Shown in pieces: positions 10,873 to 23,220 of a stretch of DNA of 64,000 nt. Source of the stretch: Saussurea involucrata. Taxonomy: Eukaryota; Streptophyta; Magnoliopsida; Asterales; Asteraceae. The stretch's first letter is position 1; every line of letters starts with the position of its first letter. A program made the position numbers and the translations under genes. The notes under the pieces were generated by a model, which was given only the letters and a program-made list of their open reading frames with translations, did no database searches and was not told where the DNA came from. The stretch lies in contig CM066319.1 of assembly GCA_033807775.1 (NCBI GenBank), forward strand, positions 163,370,983 through 163,434,982, given 5' to 3'.

Positions 10873-12469
10873 TGTAACAACCCACACCAAACAAGCATGC
10901 CAAAAGCTACCTCATTAATTCAAAACGCCAAAATGGCCCAACACTATCAAGGTTACAAAACTGGCTTTGCGGAAATACCCTAACTACAACTGAGAACATA
11001 ACTATAAGATAAAAAGGGAAAGTCTTCTAATCCTTCTATACGCAAGCTCCAGCTCACGTCCTGCCATTTCCTCTAAATGAGCTCTCGACTACCTGCTTAC
11101 CTGAAAAGGTTTTAGTTTGAAAATCGAGGGTTAGACCATGAGGTCTAGTGAGATCCCTCTTGTTACCAACACCACACCACATTTATCAACTGAAAAGAGT
11201 TTATAAGCATTTATAAACAGTTACACCTTTGTCAGTTTAAGTACACACACAACACATATTAACAGCTCGCACTTAGTCACGTACACACTTGTGACCACGT
11301 GTCAGGGCACACACCCGTCCCTTGTGATCATATGAAACGAATTCATATATCTTGCATGGGACACACTCCCCATTTATCCATATTACATTCTCACATATCT
11401 CGCACATGTCCATAAAATAATTTACACACTTGATCATGAATATTTAAAACAACGTAAATCATGCAATTCAATATATCGGTACAAGTAATAAATCCGAGTA
11501 TCGATAAAACTTCAGTTTAGAAAGACTCACCTGGCGTCCACGCTATTTCGTCCTCACTTGAGCATACTTCACTCTAACCGCACACCTACATAATCACCCA
11601 CCACGCAAGAATGAATAAGTCACTCAACTACTCTTGAAGCATACCGACCCTCCAGGTACACTTAGAAAATGCTACTGACAACCAGAGTCCCGGACGCACA
11701 TTCCGGGTTCCGGATTCCGCTAACTTCCGGACTCACTTCCGGACAACCAGAACCGGATCTCCTCCTTATCCGGTACCAGGTTCCGAATCCAATCCGGATT
11801 CCCAAGTTTTTCGGTAAATCCCGGATTCCGGACGCTCCACAATTCCTGACTCACACTTCCGGATTCTCTCCGATTCCGGTACATCCCGGATCCATATTGG
11901 ATTCCGGTACCGCATACTTCCGGGTTCTATACCGGATCCCGTTCCGGTATCCGATCTTGGCACTTTCGGATTCTATTCCGGATTATGTGACTTCCGGACA
12001 AAGGAGTTTTGTCGCACCGAAACTCTCCATTACACCCAATTGACCAATTCAAAATCGAATGAAAGCTACTACAAGCAAGAAGCCGACAATACTAACGACG
12101 CGAGTATTATCACGACATTCCCCATACCAAAATTGGTTGGGATGAAACACTCAACTCGATTATTCTCTCAAAAATCTTGAGGAGACATCAGACAAGGATT
12201 ATCCAAAACCCAACACCCCATAAATGAAATTACCTTGTTGTAGATGAAGATTTCACACTGCAAGCTTCCCAATCCAAGCTCTTCCTTCAAATTGCCATGT
12301 TTGCTCCACACCCAACTTCTTACACTAGCCGCACAAAAAGTGCTGAAAAAATTAGGGATTTTAGGGTTTTAACCCTATTTCTCTTATTCTCACAAAGGCC
12401 ACCAAAGTTTCATTCTTCACACCACGCACACCCTTTTACTTGTTTACCAAACGAAACCCGGTTATTACA
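10873..12469 (-). repeat. 3' LTR (left) of the 10873-18740 Gypsy element
   Basis: It starts TGTAACAACCC and ends GGTTATTACA on the + strand. It differs from the right copy by scattered substitutions and one 22-bp deletion near 12226, which exactly accounts for the length difference (1597 against 1619 bp). A block rich in TTCCGGA lies at about 11700-12000. Confidence 0.92.
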
Positions 12470-12544
12470 TCATCCTCCCCTTAAAAGAATTCCGTCCCCG
12501 AAATTCCATCTTCGAACAGATAAGGAAAACGGTTCCTCAACTTA

Positions 12545-12900
12545 ATTGAACTTTTCATCCACACGAATGTCTTCTAACGATACGATCATGCTTTCCTCGG
12601 CCAAGCACTTCCTAAGATTCGACACGTGAAATGTCGAATGAACTCCCCGAAGCTACTCGGGTAACTTCAGCTTATACACCACCTCACCTTAGATCTTAGT
12701 TCCCCTTTCTTTTCAAACGCACAACGTCTTTTTCACGACGAAACTTTAAGCATCACACTGTCTCCTACTTGGAATTCAATCAATCTCCTCCTTTTGCTCA
12801 CATAACCCTATGGCGGTCTTGAGCCACCCTTAACTTCTCGCGAATCTGTTTGACCTATCGGTGGTCACTCGCGCGACCCCCGACATCAAATGCTTCTTCC
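12545..12900 (-). pseudogene. Gypsy integrase C-terminus, decayed
   Basis: On the minus strand, in shifting frames, one can read QIREKLRVAQDRHR, a VRLKRKG-like segment, then YKLKLPE, STFHVSNLRKCLAEES and VSLEDIRVDEKF. This is the conserved end of Tekay/Del-type integrases just before the PPT. Stops interrupt most blocks. It identifies the lineage of a Gypsy element otherwise lacking pol. Confidence 0.75.
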
Positions 12901-15900
12901 CCATGATACAACTTTATCTTTGGAAGATTCACCGATAATCGCTCATGACAACCTCTTTGCTTTTCTACGGATTCTCTTGCTCCCATGCTGCATAACCCCT
13001 AACAACATGTCGTATCCTAACAATTTTCACACTTCCGGTAAACTATAACGCCTACCTCAGACAATTCTTGTACCACAACTATGACGCCTCAAGACAACTG
13101 TACACAATACCGTCCACACACTTGGACGCACGGTTTTGAAACGGAAAGAATTCCAATCACAACTGCACCCCCGCGACAGAACGGGTTCACAAAGGTTATC
13201 GCCTCAACAACATGAATCCTTTATTAGAATAACAAACGTTCAATTCACCAACTTAACACAAGATCAACCTCGAGTATCACTTTAACTCATAGCTATGATC
13301 CTTTTCAACAGATAACATACAATTCTACAATCACTTTCCTCAACACAAAAATTCTTCTAAAGCAGATAACACTTTCTTGCCTGAATTGCATTGACTACGA
13401 TCCATCAATAATCAATTCACACGTTTTCACCACATCATCACCCCCACACTATACAGAGCTAAAAGTAGGAAACCTCCACACTCCAACGTCTGAAGCACCC
13501 GTCACTCCAAACAGAACCAATCCTGAAGACACATCTTCAAATTCTCCTTTCTTTCAACAATCAGCCATCCACATGCGAAATTATTCAAGTTTCACCCACT
13601 CAACAGGAAGGAGCAACCATGCTCACACAAAACTATTCTCATTAGCTTAACGTTGGGCGACAAGCTCAATTGGAATATTTCCCTCACTACTACCAAGTCC
13701 CACCCAATGGTCCTTCATTCCACATACTACTTTCAACTTCCTTCTGCTACTTCCTTCTCAAGTCATAAAACATGTTTCCAAAGAACAACTCACTAGAAGG
13801 TGCACACTTTAGATCAACCACCCAAGCTAGCTTCCCTCGACCCTTGAATCGTCACATACACACCAGTCCTCTTTCCTACACTCCCACCAGGAGTTCATGC
13901 ATCCGACAATGACACTCTGAAAACGTTGCTTCCCATCTTCTGCGTCACTTGCCACACTTTCTATCTCCAGTCTATTCACTTATTTCAACACACCATCCCC
14001 ATTTCCTCAGGTTAATGTGGAACATTTCTCGTCCAGTATTGACCACTCCATACACGCATTTTCAACGGTTATTATGCCTAACCAACAGTTTCATCACATC
14101 ATACAAGAGATTCAACTAAGTTATTCCGAAATAACACCCAATGCTCGAAGCCACCACACACTTCTCGTTTCCCCAAACGAGATTAACTCACTCCTTTGAA
14201 TTTCATTTACATGCAAGGGATAGCTCAACATTCCCAAGGATTTCGTATCTACTACGAAACATCATAAGCTAACCAATCCAACATCTTCACAAATATTACA
14301 ATGACACAAGGCAACTCACTCATCAACTCATCGCAACCAAAGAGCACACAATTTCTTTCTTAGCTAGCCACCATCCACCACCTCATTCTTTTATCCTCGA
14401 ATAAGCAATACCACAACACCCACTAAATACCCCTTCATCTAAACACATATAATATGTCACATTTGCACAACTTACCAGAAATCTCCGAGCAAGGGTTTCC
14501 ACTTACGCTCATCTCGTAATAACAACACTAGTCCACCACTTATCCTCACAACAACTTGTTATTACACCAAAGGCTTGCTCGTCCACCTTGCATAAGTTAC
14601 CACTAACTTATCCACACAACCACCTCATCGCAACATCACACTAAAGCAAAATCCTCACCAACAATATTACACACAATAGGCCTTGCTTCTCCATGCTAAT
14701 CACAACAAACATTTGGAATAAAGCTATCCCGCGACTTGGTCTTTTCTCAAACCCAGATGAACCACAACTTATGATCATCTACCTCACTTGATCAAGTCTA
14801 TATCACCAGCCGACTCTTCGGAATCCACACAAAATACGCTCAATAAACCAACGATAAAACGCTCCTTCGCAGACCAACATAATCCACTTGTCCCACCTGA
14901 GTTGTGCTAACTACTTCATTCATAACCGACACATCAACCACATAGGAAAAATCATCTATCCAACTATCAATTCTCCACTTTCAGAACACTCACAAAAAGG
15001 CGGTCCAGCCTCTTGACCTATACACCTTTCCTCAATCGACCTCTTATCTCCGCGCATACACCCGACACAATAATCACACCAGGGTTACCTTTTCCAATTC
15101 AAATCTCCCAACAACGATCCTAACAACCATCGTTGACTTCAACATCAATGCCTGACATGAAAATGATGCTTCAATAGTGCCTCGGACAACGAGAATTTCC
15201 ACCGAAATCTAATTCTTCCCACACATCGTAACTAACTTTGTGCCCCATTGTCCTCATATGATTGAGCCCCATGACCTACCCGACAAATAGCCTAAATACA
15301 AGGCCATCTCAAATCCAGCTCCATGCCGATACCATTTCATCAACATACTACTACGCTGCCTTTCGACGTATCTTGCCTACATCGAGATCACCCGGGACAC
15401 CCCCCCCCCGCCGTCAGCCACACGTCAAATTACCAAACAAGAGCAAAGACCACCATCATACAAGCATCTCTAAAGTCAAAGACTGAGACTGCAGTTATTC
15501 GCCACCCTCCCTAAAAGGAAACACCAAGGTCACAAATCGACCATCGACGACTCCACCACCATTTCCACTTTCGAAACTCTCATTCACCCTTAAATACGAT
15601 ATTTCTCACTACCTAGCGAGTTCATAGCCTTCATGCATGACAACACAATTATTCAAATCGTTTTACACACTTAAAATACACCATGAAACAGGGTTTGACA
15701 TGCATGACACGACACCTCCAAAAAGGAATAGCCACACCCACATCGATCTCGAGGATCGCTTACACGCAACCCATGATATCTCACAACATTGTCCATCAAT
15801 CGAAAGTGCATTCACTAAAACTCCTTTCGTGCAAATTTGTAAAATACGGCAAAATCACCCACACTGGGAGAGTCGGCCGACTCTCACACTCGCTGATATG

Positions 15901-17106
15901 ACAACAACGTGTCCACACCGACTCCGCTTATAAAACCATGTGATCAAATGTTTTATGATTTCCACAACAACAGTTAACTCACTCGTAAAAGAGGTGAAAT
16001 AAGTCGCTATTTCTCCAAGTTCGAAATTTATCACACAATGTAAATAAAAGTGTCGCTTCCTTCGAGCACACGCTTGCACTCACCAACTCATTTTCAAATC
16101 CAAAAACGTATAAGGCACACACACGCACACACACATATATATGACATGAAGGACTCGTGTAACATGTTTAAAAATACAATGCATGACTCACTTTACATTG
16201 AAGACTATTCGCTCAAGCAAGGTCAACCATTGACATTCACAACCATTCAACACCAGTGCTCTACTTTCGACCAAACCATCAGGTTTCTTACATTTGCAAC
16301 AACCTTTAGTACCGGTGTCTCCCCCACACACTCGTATGCTCCAACTTCACAGTTACCACTTGACAACCGATTTGCAAAATATATGGCTCCACCTCGACCC
16401 CAAATAGGTTAACTAACAATAGCCCTTTTCCATTTAACCTTGCCACCGACTTCTAACCAACACATCTATCATTTCTCAACCACCCCTTGCCACTCTTCCA
16501 CTGACTAGAGAGTAACAAGGCACGTCTCTACTACCTGATCCTTGAGTTGAAACTCTCAAGATCCCAATTCACCGACATCGAAAACTCCCAGAATGAAGAA
16601 TCATCATAAATTAGGAGCTCACCTCCAACCAATTATTTTTCCTTTAAGAACCCTAAAGATTCTACCTCACACGAACACACACCATTCAAACAATACTCCT
16701 TCTAGATAGTGTCATCAGTCACACCATGAAAAAATCTCGCACAACACACTAAGCCGTTGCCATCATGACAAGGTTAGAACTCTACACACTACCGCCAATC
16801 TCTACACTACCACCGCTCTCCACACACTAACCACTACACTCCACCCACTAACCACCACTCTCTACACACTAACACCTCCATCGACCATCAGAACAACAGT
16901 AATCAAGCACACCCATGCACCTGTAAATTCATAATGACATTGGCCAGATGTGATTTGAATTTACCTTACATGAGAGTCCTCACTACCTTCGTCCTAAATT
17001 CTCGGTGATTAAGGTCTTCCCTAAAGGCTTCCTATATCTCAGTTGTGTCCTCCTACTACACAGTTTAAGTTTAGGCCCATCCGGTCACCTAAATCCCTTA
17101 AACTAG
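12901..17106. other. AC-rich non-coding interior of the Gypsy element
   Basis: About 4.2 kb with no open frame longer than about 120 codons and no gag, RT or integrase motif. The + strand is strongly A and C rich and G poor over most of its length (the element-sense strand is T/G rich). The part nearest the PBS (16900-17106) resembles the leader of the dimeric Gypsy element at 27160-27366, so the two families share a leader. Confidence 0.6.
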
Positions 17107-17119
17107 CGCTCTGATACCA
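17107..17119 (-). other. Primer-binding site (tRNA-iMet type)
   Basis: On the minus strand this is TGGTATCAGAGCG, complementary to the 3' end of initiator methionine tRNA, two bases inside the right LTR. This is the usual PBS of Tekay/Del elements. Confidence 0.9.
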
Positions 17120-17121
17120 AC

Positions 17122-18740
17122 TGTAACAACCCACACCAAACAAGCATGCCAAAAGCTACCTCATTAATTCAAAACGCCAAAATGGCCCAACACTATCAAG
17201 GTTACAAAATTGGGTTTGCGGAAATACCCTAACTACAGCTGAGAACATAACTATAAGATAAAAAGGGAAAGTCTTCTAATCCTTCTATACGCAAGCTCCA
17301 GCTCACGTCCTGTCATTTCCTCTAAATGAGCTCTCGACTACCTACTTACCTGAAAATGTTTTAGTTTGAAAAGCAAGGGTTAGACCATGAGGTCTAGTGA
17401 GATCCCTCTTGTTACCAACACCACACTACATTAATCAACTGAAAAAAGTTTATAAGCATTTATAAACAGTTACACCTTTGTCAGTTTAAGTAAACACACA
17501 ACACATATTAACAGCTCGCACTTAGTGACGTACACACTTGTGACCACGTGTTAGGGCACACACCCGCCCTTTGTGATCATATGAAATGAATTCATATATC
17601 CTGCATGGGACACACTCCCCATTTATCCATATTACATTCTCACATATCTCGCACATATCCATAAAATAATTTACACGCTTGATAATGCATATTTAAAACA
17701 ACGTAAATCATGCAATTCAATATATCGGTACAAGTAAAAAATTCGAGTATTGATAAAGCTTCAGTTTAGAAAGACTCACCTGGCATCCACGCTATTTCGT
17801 CCTCACTTGAGCATACTTCACTCTAACCGCACACCTACATAATCACCCGCCATGCAAGAGTGGATAAGTCACTCAACTACTCTCAAAGCATACCGACCCT
17901 CCCGATACACTTAGAAAATGCTACTGACAACCAGAGTCCCGGACGCGCATTCTGGGTTCTGGATTCCGCTAACTTCCGGACTCACTTTCGGACAACCAGA
18001 ATCGGATCTCCTCCCTATCTGGTACCGGGTTCCGGATCCAATCCGGATTCCCAAAGATTTCCGGTAAATCCCGGATTCCGGACGCTCCACAATTCCGGAC
18101 TCACACTTCCGGATTCTCTCCGATTCAGGTACATCCCGGATCCATATTGGATTCCGGTACCGCATACTTCCGGGTTCTATACCGGATCCCTTTCCGGTAT
18201 CCGATCTTGGCACTTCCGGATTCTATTCCGGATTGTGCGACTTCCGGACAAAGGAGTTTTGCCGCACCGAAACTCTCCATTACACCCAACTGACCGATTC
18301 AAAATCGAATGAAAGCTACTACAAGCAAGAAGCCGACAATACTAACGACGCGAGTATTATCACGACATTCCCCATACCAAAATTGGCTGGGATGAAACAC
18401 TCAGCTCGATTATTCTCTCAAAAATCTTGAGGAGACATCAGACAAGGATTTTCCTAAACCCAACACCCCATAAATCTAAAAGTGGTTAGAGGAAATGAAA
18501 TTACCTTGTTGTAGATGAAGATTTCACATTGCAATCTTCCCAATCCAAGCTCTTCCTTCAAATTGCCATGTTTGCTCCACACCCAACTTCTTACAGTAGC
18601 CGCACAAAACTGATGAAAGAAATGAGGGATTTTAGGGTTTTAACCCTATTTCTCTTATTTTCACAAAGGCCACCAAAGTTTCATTCTTCACACCACACAC
18701 ACCCTTTTACTTGTTTACAAAACGAAACTCGTTTATTACA
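17122..18740 (-). repeat. 5' LTR (right) of the 10873-18740 Gypsy element
   Basis: It starts TGTAACAACCC and ends GTTTATTACA. It is nearly collinear with 10873-12469 and carries the TCCGGA-rich block at about 17930-18250. The 150-codon frame across this block is a by-product of the repeats, not a gene. Confidence 0.92.
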
Positions 18741-20550
18741 GCATCCACATCCATTTGCTAAAGACCTTACAAGATGACATGCCTTCTCATATGGATAACA
18801 AGGTCTTCTAAGATACTCTTAGACCATTCGCATCACTACAATACCAAACGTCTTTCTAAAATGCCACAACAGCTTTACATAGCACTTCCACATCCATACA
18901 ATACCAAACTCCTTTCTAAAGCATAAACGGATTCACGTTGAAGATTGGGGGTCAACTAACCCCATAAAATCCACCACATAATTTGCCTTCATAATATCAA
19001 TTTTATATTTTGTTAACCTATATTGTAGTTTGACCCCCAAAACCTTTTGAGTTTACCCTTTAATTTTAGCATAATTTCAATCACAACCCTTGGTCCATTA
19101 CATTTATTATTTTATTTGATTTAATGTTACTTTATATATTCTCTTGAATAGTAAAAGTCTTAATTAGTAACTTAGTATTGGGTAAAAGTCTTAATTGTAA
19201 CTTAGTATTAGGTACTTTTTAGTAACATAAATCCCCTTGAATTTCGTATTTCAATTAGTTATTGCACGTTGTGTCTCAATGCTTGTGTTTCATGCCACGT
19301 TAAGTCACATCTTGGAAAACGTGAAGGCCTCGTTGTGGCTCCTAAGGCTTGAGGTTTCGCCTCACTGCCACGTCACACGCCATTTAAATTATTAGATTAT
19401 TGCTAATTGTTATGATTTTATTAATTTGTTAAGTGTTAAATGTTTTTTAGAAAAAGTTTAAGGTTAAATGTTAATTGTTTTATCACTTATATAGTAAAAT
19501 GGTAAGATGTTCCAAAAAGAAATTATTATATTAATTCACTGGACTAAATGAAAAGATTTTTGAAAAGAAAAATGATAATATTCGGAACCAATAGTAGTGG
19601 TAATGTTTCTCGCAATGTTATGTTACTTAAATTCTGACCCTCGTCACCAAAATTTCTGGATCCGCCATTGTTCTAAAGTGGTCCTATTGCCACATCATCA
19701 AGTACTATATGTTTTATTTACTTATTTTAATAGTTTAATATCACAAAAATACTAAATATAGTTTGTTTATGATATAAATAATTGATTAATTATAATATAA
19801 ACAATATAGATAATTATAATACAAATAATAAATTAAGTATAAAATATAGATAACTAAAATTTTACTTTTTTTCTTTTTTACTATATTTTGTCTAAATATA
19901 ATTTAATTAACGAATAAAACACATGCATATATTAAAAGCATGAAACGTTTACTAAAATACAAATATTGCACAAAACACAATAACATTACATTACAAATTA
20001 TTTCTTCTTCTCAAAATCGACTCCAAATCTCTTCAACTAAATCGCATTGCGTAAGTTTATCTATTAGTATTTGTATTTTCGTATTTTTTTATATTAATAT
20101 ATTTTTATTTAATAGTTTAAATAAAAAAACATTCCATAAAAAATATCATTTATTTAAAATATATTATGGATAGAATTTTTAATAAAAATAATAATAAATT
20201 AATGTTTAAATAAATTAATAAATGAATTAACTCTAATAAACATATTAATAATTGAGGTTTAAACAAATTAATAAAGAAATTAAATTAAACAAAAATGTAT
20301 TTGTTTTATGCATGTGACATCTTAAAATTTATTTATAAATTAGCAATAGATTTCTATTTAGCAACACTTTGCTATCTACATGACATTACCATGTCATCGC
20401 AAGACCTTGTGCAACATGGAGGTGGATACTCTTACACTTGCTAAATTAAAAGGTTTTGCAAGACGTGAGACCCACTAAATTAAATTTAATAAACTAATAC
20501 AATTATTTTTGTAACGTTGGTTTATTGTATATTTTGGTTTCATTAGTATA
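18741..20550. other. MITE remnants and AT-rich DNA
   Basis: At 18741-18960 there are words like GCATCCACATCC, TTACAAGATGACATGCC and GACCATTCGCATC that resemble Harbinger MITE ends. About 19680-20441 shares its AT-rich core and its right end (GGTGGATACTC then TTA) with the MITE at 33267-33845, so it is probably an older, left-truncated relative. About 19300-19390 is a moderately GC-rich stretch of unknown origin. No gene was seen. Confidence 0.45.
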
Positions 20551-21799
20551 CTAGGTTCGAACCCGTGTATTACACGGGGTAATTTAAAAAAAATAAATCA
20601 TTCCAGAAAACTTATCTTACAGATATGAATGATCATCGAAAGTACAATGCTACTTTTCCAAACTTTTTTCCCTTCAAAGTTGTTTTTTTGCAGCTGGTTA
20701 CAAAATATCCTTGTTTTAGGCAGTTTTCACAAATGATGTTTTGCAAAAAATTAATAAAAATATGGATAAATATTAAGAATTTATAATAGAACGTAAATGA
20801 AATTATGGAAAAGTACATAGTTAAAATATTAATAAAATAAAAACCACGTATCATAAATTACCAAATATTTATTTATATACAACATAAATTGATATGAAAT
20901 TGCAAAAAGAAAATCACGATAATTTAGTGATTATTTGTATCAAATCCAATACTAAGGGGGTGTTTAGTTGGGGGTATTGAGGGGTCAGGAATTGAAATGA
21001 TAATGAAAACTGTTGTTTGTTTTGATATAATATAATGGAATCATTACCCCAAACCCATTAATTTTCATTCCTGACCAAATTGGGGGGTATGAAATTTTTA
21101 TTCCCGCTTAATCATTTTTTCTCATATGTCCATTTATTTCTTGATGTTGAATGAAAAATATTTTTTATTTTCACGTTCGACGTCACATATTTGTATTAAA
21201 AAGTTTATATAAAATATTATTTTATTAATTATATTGGTTTAACCAAATAGCATCAATGGAATGCTCATTCCTATTCCCATTCTCCTGCATTCCTATTTTC
21301 ATTTTCATTCCCATTCCTTAAAATGAACCAAACGCCCCCCAATTTCAACAAATCTCATACTAATCACGACACATTAATTCGTATATATTTATGATACTTA
21401 ATAATATAATTAAATTCAAAATATTTAATATTTGGCTCATTTCGAATGTATTGACGAAGCGATTACAATGGTATAATTTGTAAAAAATAGAAATGTTTTT
21501 TTACTGCATTTTAGTTCATATACATTATTTATGTTTATATGATAAGAGTCTAAAATGAAAAATAAAAAAGTAAGGGATTAAAAGTAAACTACATACCTAA
21601 TTATAAGGGTAATAAATGTAACGTATAAATTAAAAAAATTTAATTAAGGAGAGCTTTAAGGAGGAGTGAATGTGGGTGTGCTAATTGAACGTATAATGTA
21701 AATTGCGTCAAGATACATGTTTAGGCGGGAAAATATTGAAGTTCGCTCACCAGAAGACGACACATGGCATGTTAGTTACTTATTTATTATATGTATAGA
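20551..21799 (-). mobile_element. Helitron (non-autonomous), minus orientation
   Basis: On the minus strand it begins TCTATACATATAATAAATAAG and ends with the hairpin CCGTGTAATACACGG followed by GTTCGAACCTAG. It sits between A (20550) and T (21800), as expected for Helitron insertion into AT. A second copy lies at 32100-33046. No Rep/helicase is encoded. Relative to that copy it carries a nested MITE (20956-21340). Confidence 0.8.
20956..21340. mobile_element. Harbinger-type MITE nested in the Helitron
   Basis: The start GGGGGTGTTTAGTTG and the end CAAACGCCCCCC are inverted partners. The left flank is TAA. The right flank reads CAA, probably a mutated TAA. The empty site is preserved in the sister Helitron near 32590, which confirms the insertion. 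Confidence 0.7.
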
Positions 21800-22149
21800 T
21801 CATATTATATTATTATTGGTAGCAATCAACTTCATATAAGGGCTCCCTTCACATGTCTCTAGCGATTCATATGGGACCACTTTAGAAATTAATTTGGTCT
21901 TGCATTGATGTAGAAGATATTATTGCAAAAAAAAAATCTCGACGATCTTTAACCTGGCGGGTGACACTTTAGAAAGGACATTGGTCTTGTGCTCACACGG
22001 ACGCTCTTATGACGCTCAAAAACATCCTATAGACTTATTGTAACACTTTTAGTTAAGACGTTTTGTTTGGAACTACAGAATTAGGTAAAACACTCTATTA
22101 AAACACTTATGTATTTTAGACGTTCCATAAACTCATTTTTTTTGCAGTG
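21800..22149. mobile_element. CACTA-type MITE (left end unclear)
   Basis: The right end reads TTTTTTTTGCAGTG (inverted CACTGCAAAAAAAATGAG). The next 130 bp match the fragment at 10740-10872 in inverse orientation. The left terminus was not found. AT-rich sequence lies at 21800-21880. Confidence 0.55.
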
Positions 22150-22531
22150 TGATAAACCTAAACCCTAAAATCCAAGGACGTAAGTGCATGGGCTTTTGGC
22201 CATGGCATGTAAATGCGCCAGAACCTAGTTCGACGGTATATCGCCAATTCAATTTAAAGATGTGTATATTCTATTCGACTCTATACCGTGTGGGATTTAA
22301 ACAACACTCACAAAATTAGTTAAAAAGCTTAGTTTATAAACAGGTATTATTCGATTCAAAATAGGTAATAAGCTTAAATGACTGTATAAATAACACGTCA
22401 AAATATTAATTGAAATATTATAAAAAGACATAATTGAAATAAGAACCCATGAAGCATGTTGAAACGCTGCTTAAAACAATTAATCGAAAACCTAGTTTAT
22501 AAGCTAAAGAAACAAGATTTTTTCAATACAA
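22150..22531. other. 3' flank of the LEA18-like gene
   Basis: No element or ORF was recognised. On the minus strand this lies directly downstream of the LEA18-like stop codon and should include its 3' UTR. Confidence 0.4.
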
Positions 22532-22816
22532 TCAAGGTGCACCGTATTGGTTAACGGTATCAGTGGCAGTAGCCGGAGCTCCGGCTATATCACTACCCTT
22601 GTGCGGTTGAGAAGGAAGCGTACCACCGGCGCCTGAAGTGGGGGCGTCGGTGGAGGCAGCTGCTCCACGGCCAGGCTGCGGGGGTTGGTGGCCCTGAGTC
22701 CCATATCCTTGTTGTTTGTAGTCCTCCAAATCTTTGTATTGTGTATACGGGCTGCTGTTAACCGGCAAATCTACCGATTTCTTTTCTTCCGGCTGCTGCT
22801 GTCGTCGGCCGTCCAT
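22532..22816 (-). CDS. LEA18 / LEA_6 family (group 6 LEA) protein
   Basis: A single uninterrupted frame of 94 codons from ATG (22816-22814) to TGA (22532-22534). I chose this ATG over an in-frame GTG five codons upstream. The product is short, very hydrophilic and predicted disordered. It shows the family pattern: DLPVNSSPYTQYKDLEDYKQQGYGTQGHQ (residues about 16-44), PGRGAAASTDAPTSGAGG (about 48-65), and the terminal ATDTVNQYGAP. These match the conserved order of PvLEA18-type proteins (Pfam LEA_6). Such proteins accumulate in seeds and dehydrating tissue and are thought to protect proteins or membranes as unfolded chaperone-like chains. No signal peptide, membrane segment or cysteine is present. 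Promoter and leader are intact, with TATA and ABRE-type boxes, so the gene is probably functional and ABA-responsive (inference). It is the only complete host gene recognised. Confidence 0.88.
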   Translation of the reverse strand: MDGRRQQQPEEKKSVDLPVNSSPYTQYKDLEDYKQQGYGTQGHQPPQPGRGAAASTDAPTSGAGGTLPSQPHKGSDIAGAPATATDTVNQYGAP

Positions 22817-22880
22817 CTTTCTTTCTCTCACTAGATTTTTAGGGTTTCTCTCTCTAGAAGTCGTAATTCACAGACGCTTC

Positions 22881-22886
22881 ATATAT
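22881..22886 (-). promoter_or_regulatory. TATA box of the LEA18-like gene
   Basis: ATATAT within CAATATATGAAG on the minus strand, about 65 bp upstream of the ATG. It is followed by a purine-rich leader (AGAGAGAGAAACCC) typical of a plant 5' UTR. Confidence 0.6.
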
Positions 22887-22922
22887 TGTTTGACATTGTC
22901 GCTGAGTTTTTCTTAAGTTATG

Positions 22923-22941
22923 ACACGTGTTTTCCACGTGG
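22923..22941 (-). promoter_or_regulatory. Paired ACGT-core ABRE/G-box elements
   Basis: Two palindromes, ACACGTGT (22923-22930) and CCACGTGG (22934-22941), lie 3 bp apart and about 40-55 bp upstream of the TATA box. Paired ACGT elements of this kind bind bZIP factors (ABF/AREB class) and drive ABA-induced expression of LEA genes. The sequence is observed; the regulation is inferred from the family. Confidence 0.75.
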
Positions 22942-23220
22942 CGTACTTCCATAAAAGGTGTAGGCTGCAGCGTGTTTGTAGGTGGAAGACATTATGGATT
23001 GAGATGAGTAATAAATAAATATAGCAATGATGAACTATTTAATACAAAATCATATTCTTTCATGTGACTTAATCACTTAAACCTTCTGTGCAGCAAATCC
23101 ATGGAAGTTCATAGAAAACAAATTCAATTAATATAAAAACAATTAAAAAATGTAAATGAAAAAAAAAACTTTAGTGTCCATATATAAACTTTATTTATTG
23201 ACTGTTAAATAATTGTAAGA
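22942..23220. other. Upstream region of the LEA18-like gene, AT-rich
   Basis: No ORF or element boundary was recognised. A sequence block at about 23188-23220 is repeated at 23696-23726. Confidence 0.4.

Larger units (their letters stand above)
10873..18740 (-). mobile_element. Ty3/Gypsy element, Tekay-like, two LTRs, pol lost
   Basis: Two LTRs (10873-12469 and 17122-18740) bound a 4652-bp interior. Flanks are GCGTC (10868-10872) and GCATC (18741-18745), a 5-bp TSD with one change. A tRNA-iMet-type PBS next to the right LTR and a purine tract (minus-strand TTTTAAGGGGAGGATGA, at 12470-12486) next to the left LTR set the orientation to minus. The only recognisable protein sequence is a decayed integrase C-terminus. 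The rest of the interior is AC-rich on the + strand without ORFs. This is a large retrotransposon derivative that depended on proteins made elsewhere. Confidence 0.9.

Noticed and set aside
17107..17119. tRNA-like sequence next to LTRs
   Set aside because: Only the primer-binding complement of a tRNA 3' end; no tRNA gene is present.
17860..18312. 150-codon + strand frame and its antisense 100-codon frame, also seen at 11669-12043
   Set aside because: Frames are produced by the TCCGGA repeats of the LTR. The same repeats give parallel frames in both LTRs, with no domain.
22817..22831. Extension of the LEA18 frame to a GTG start
   Set aside because: Plant translation would use the ATG at 22816, and the upstream codons lie in a purine-rich leader.
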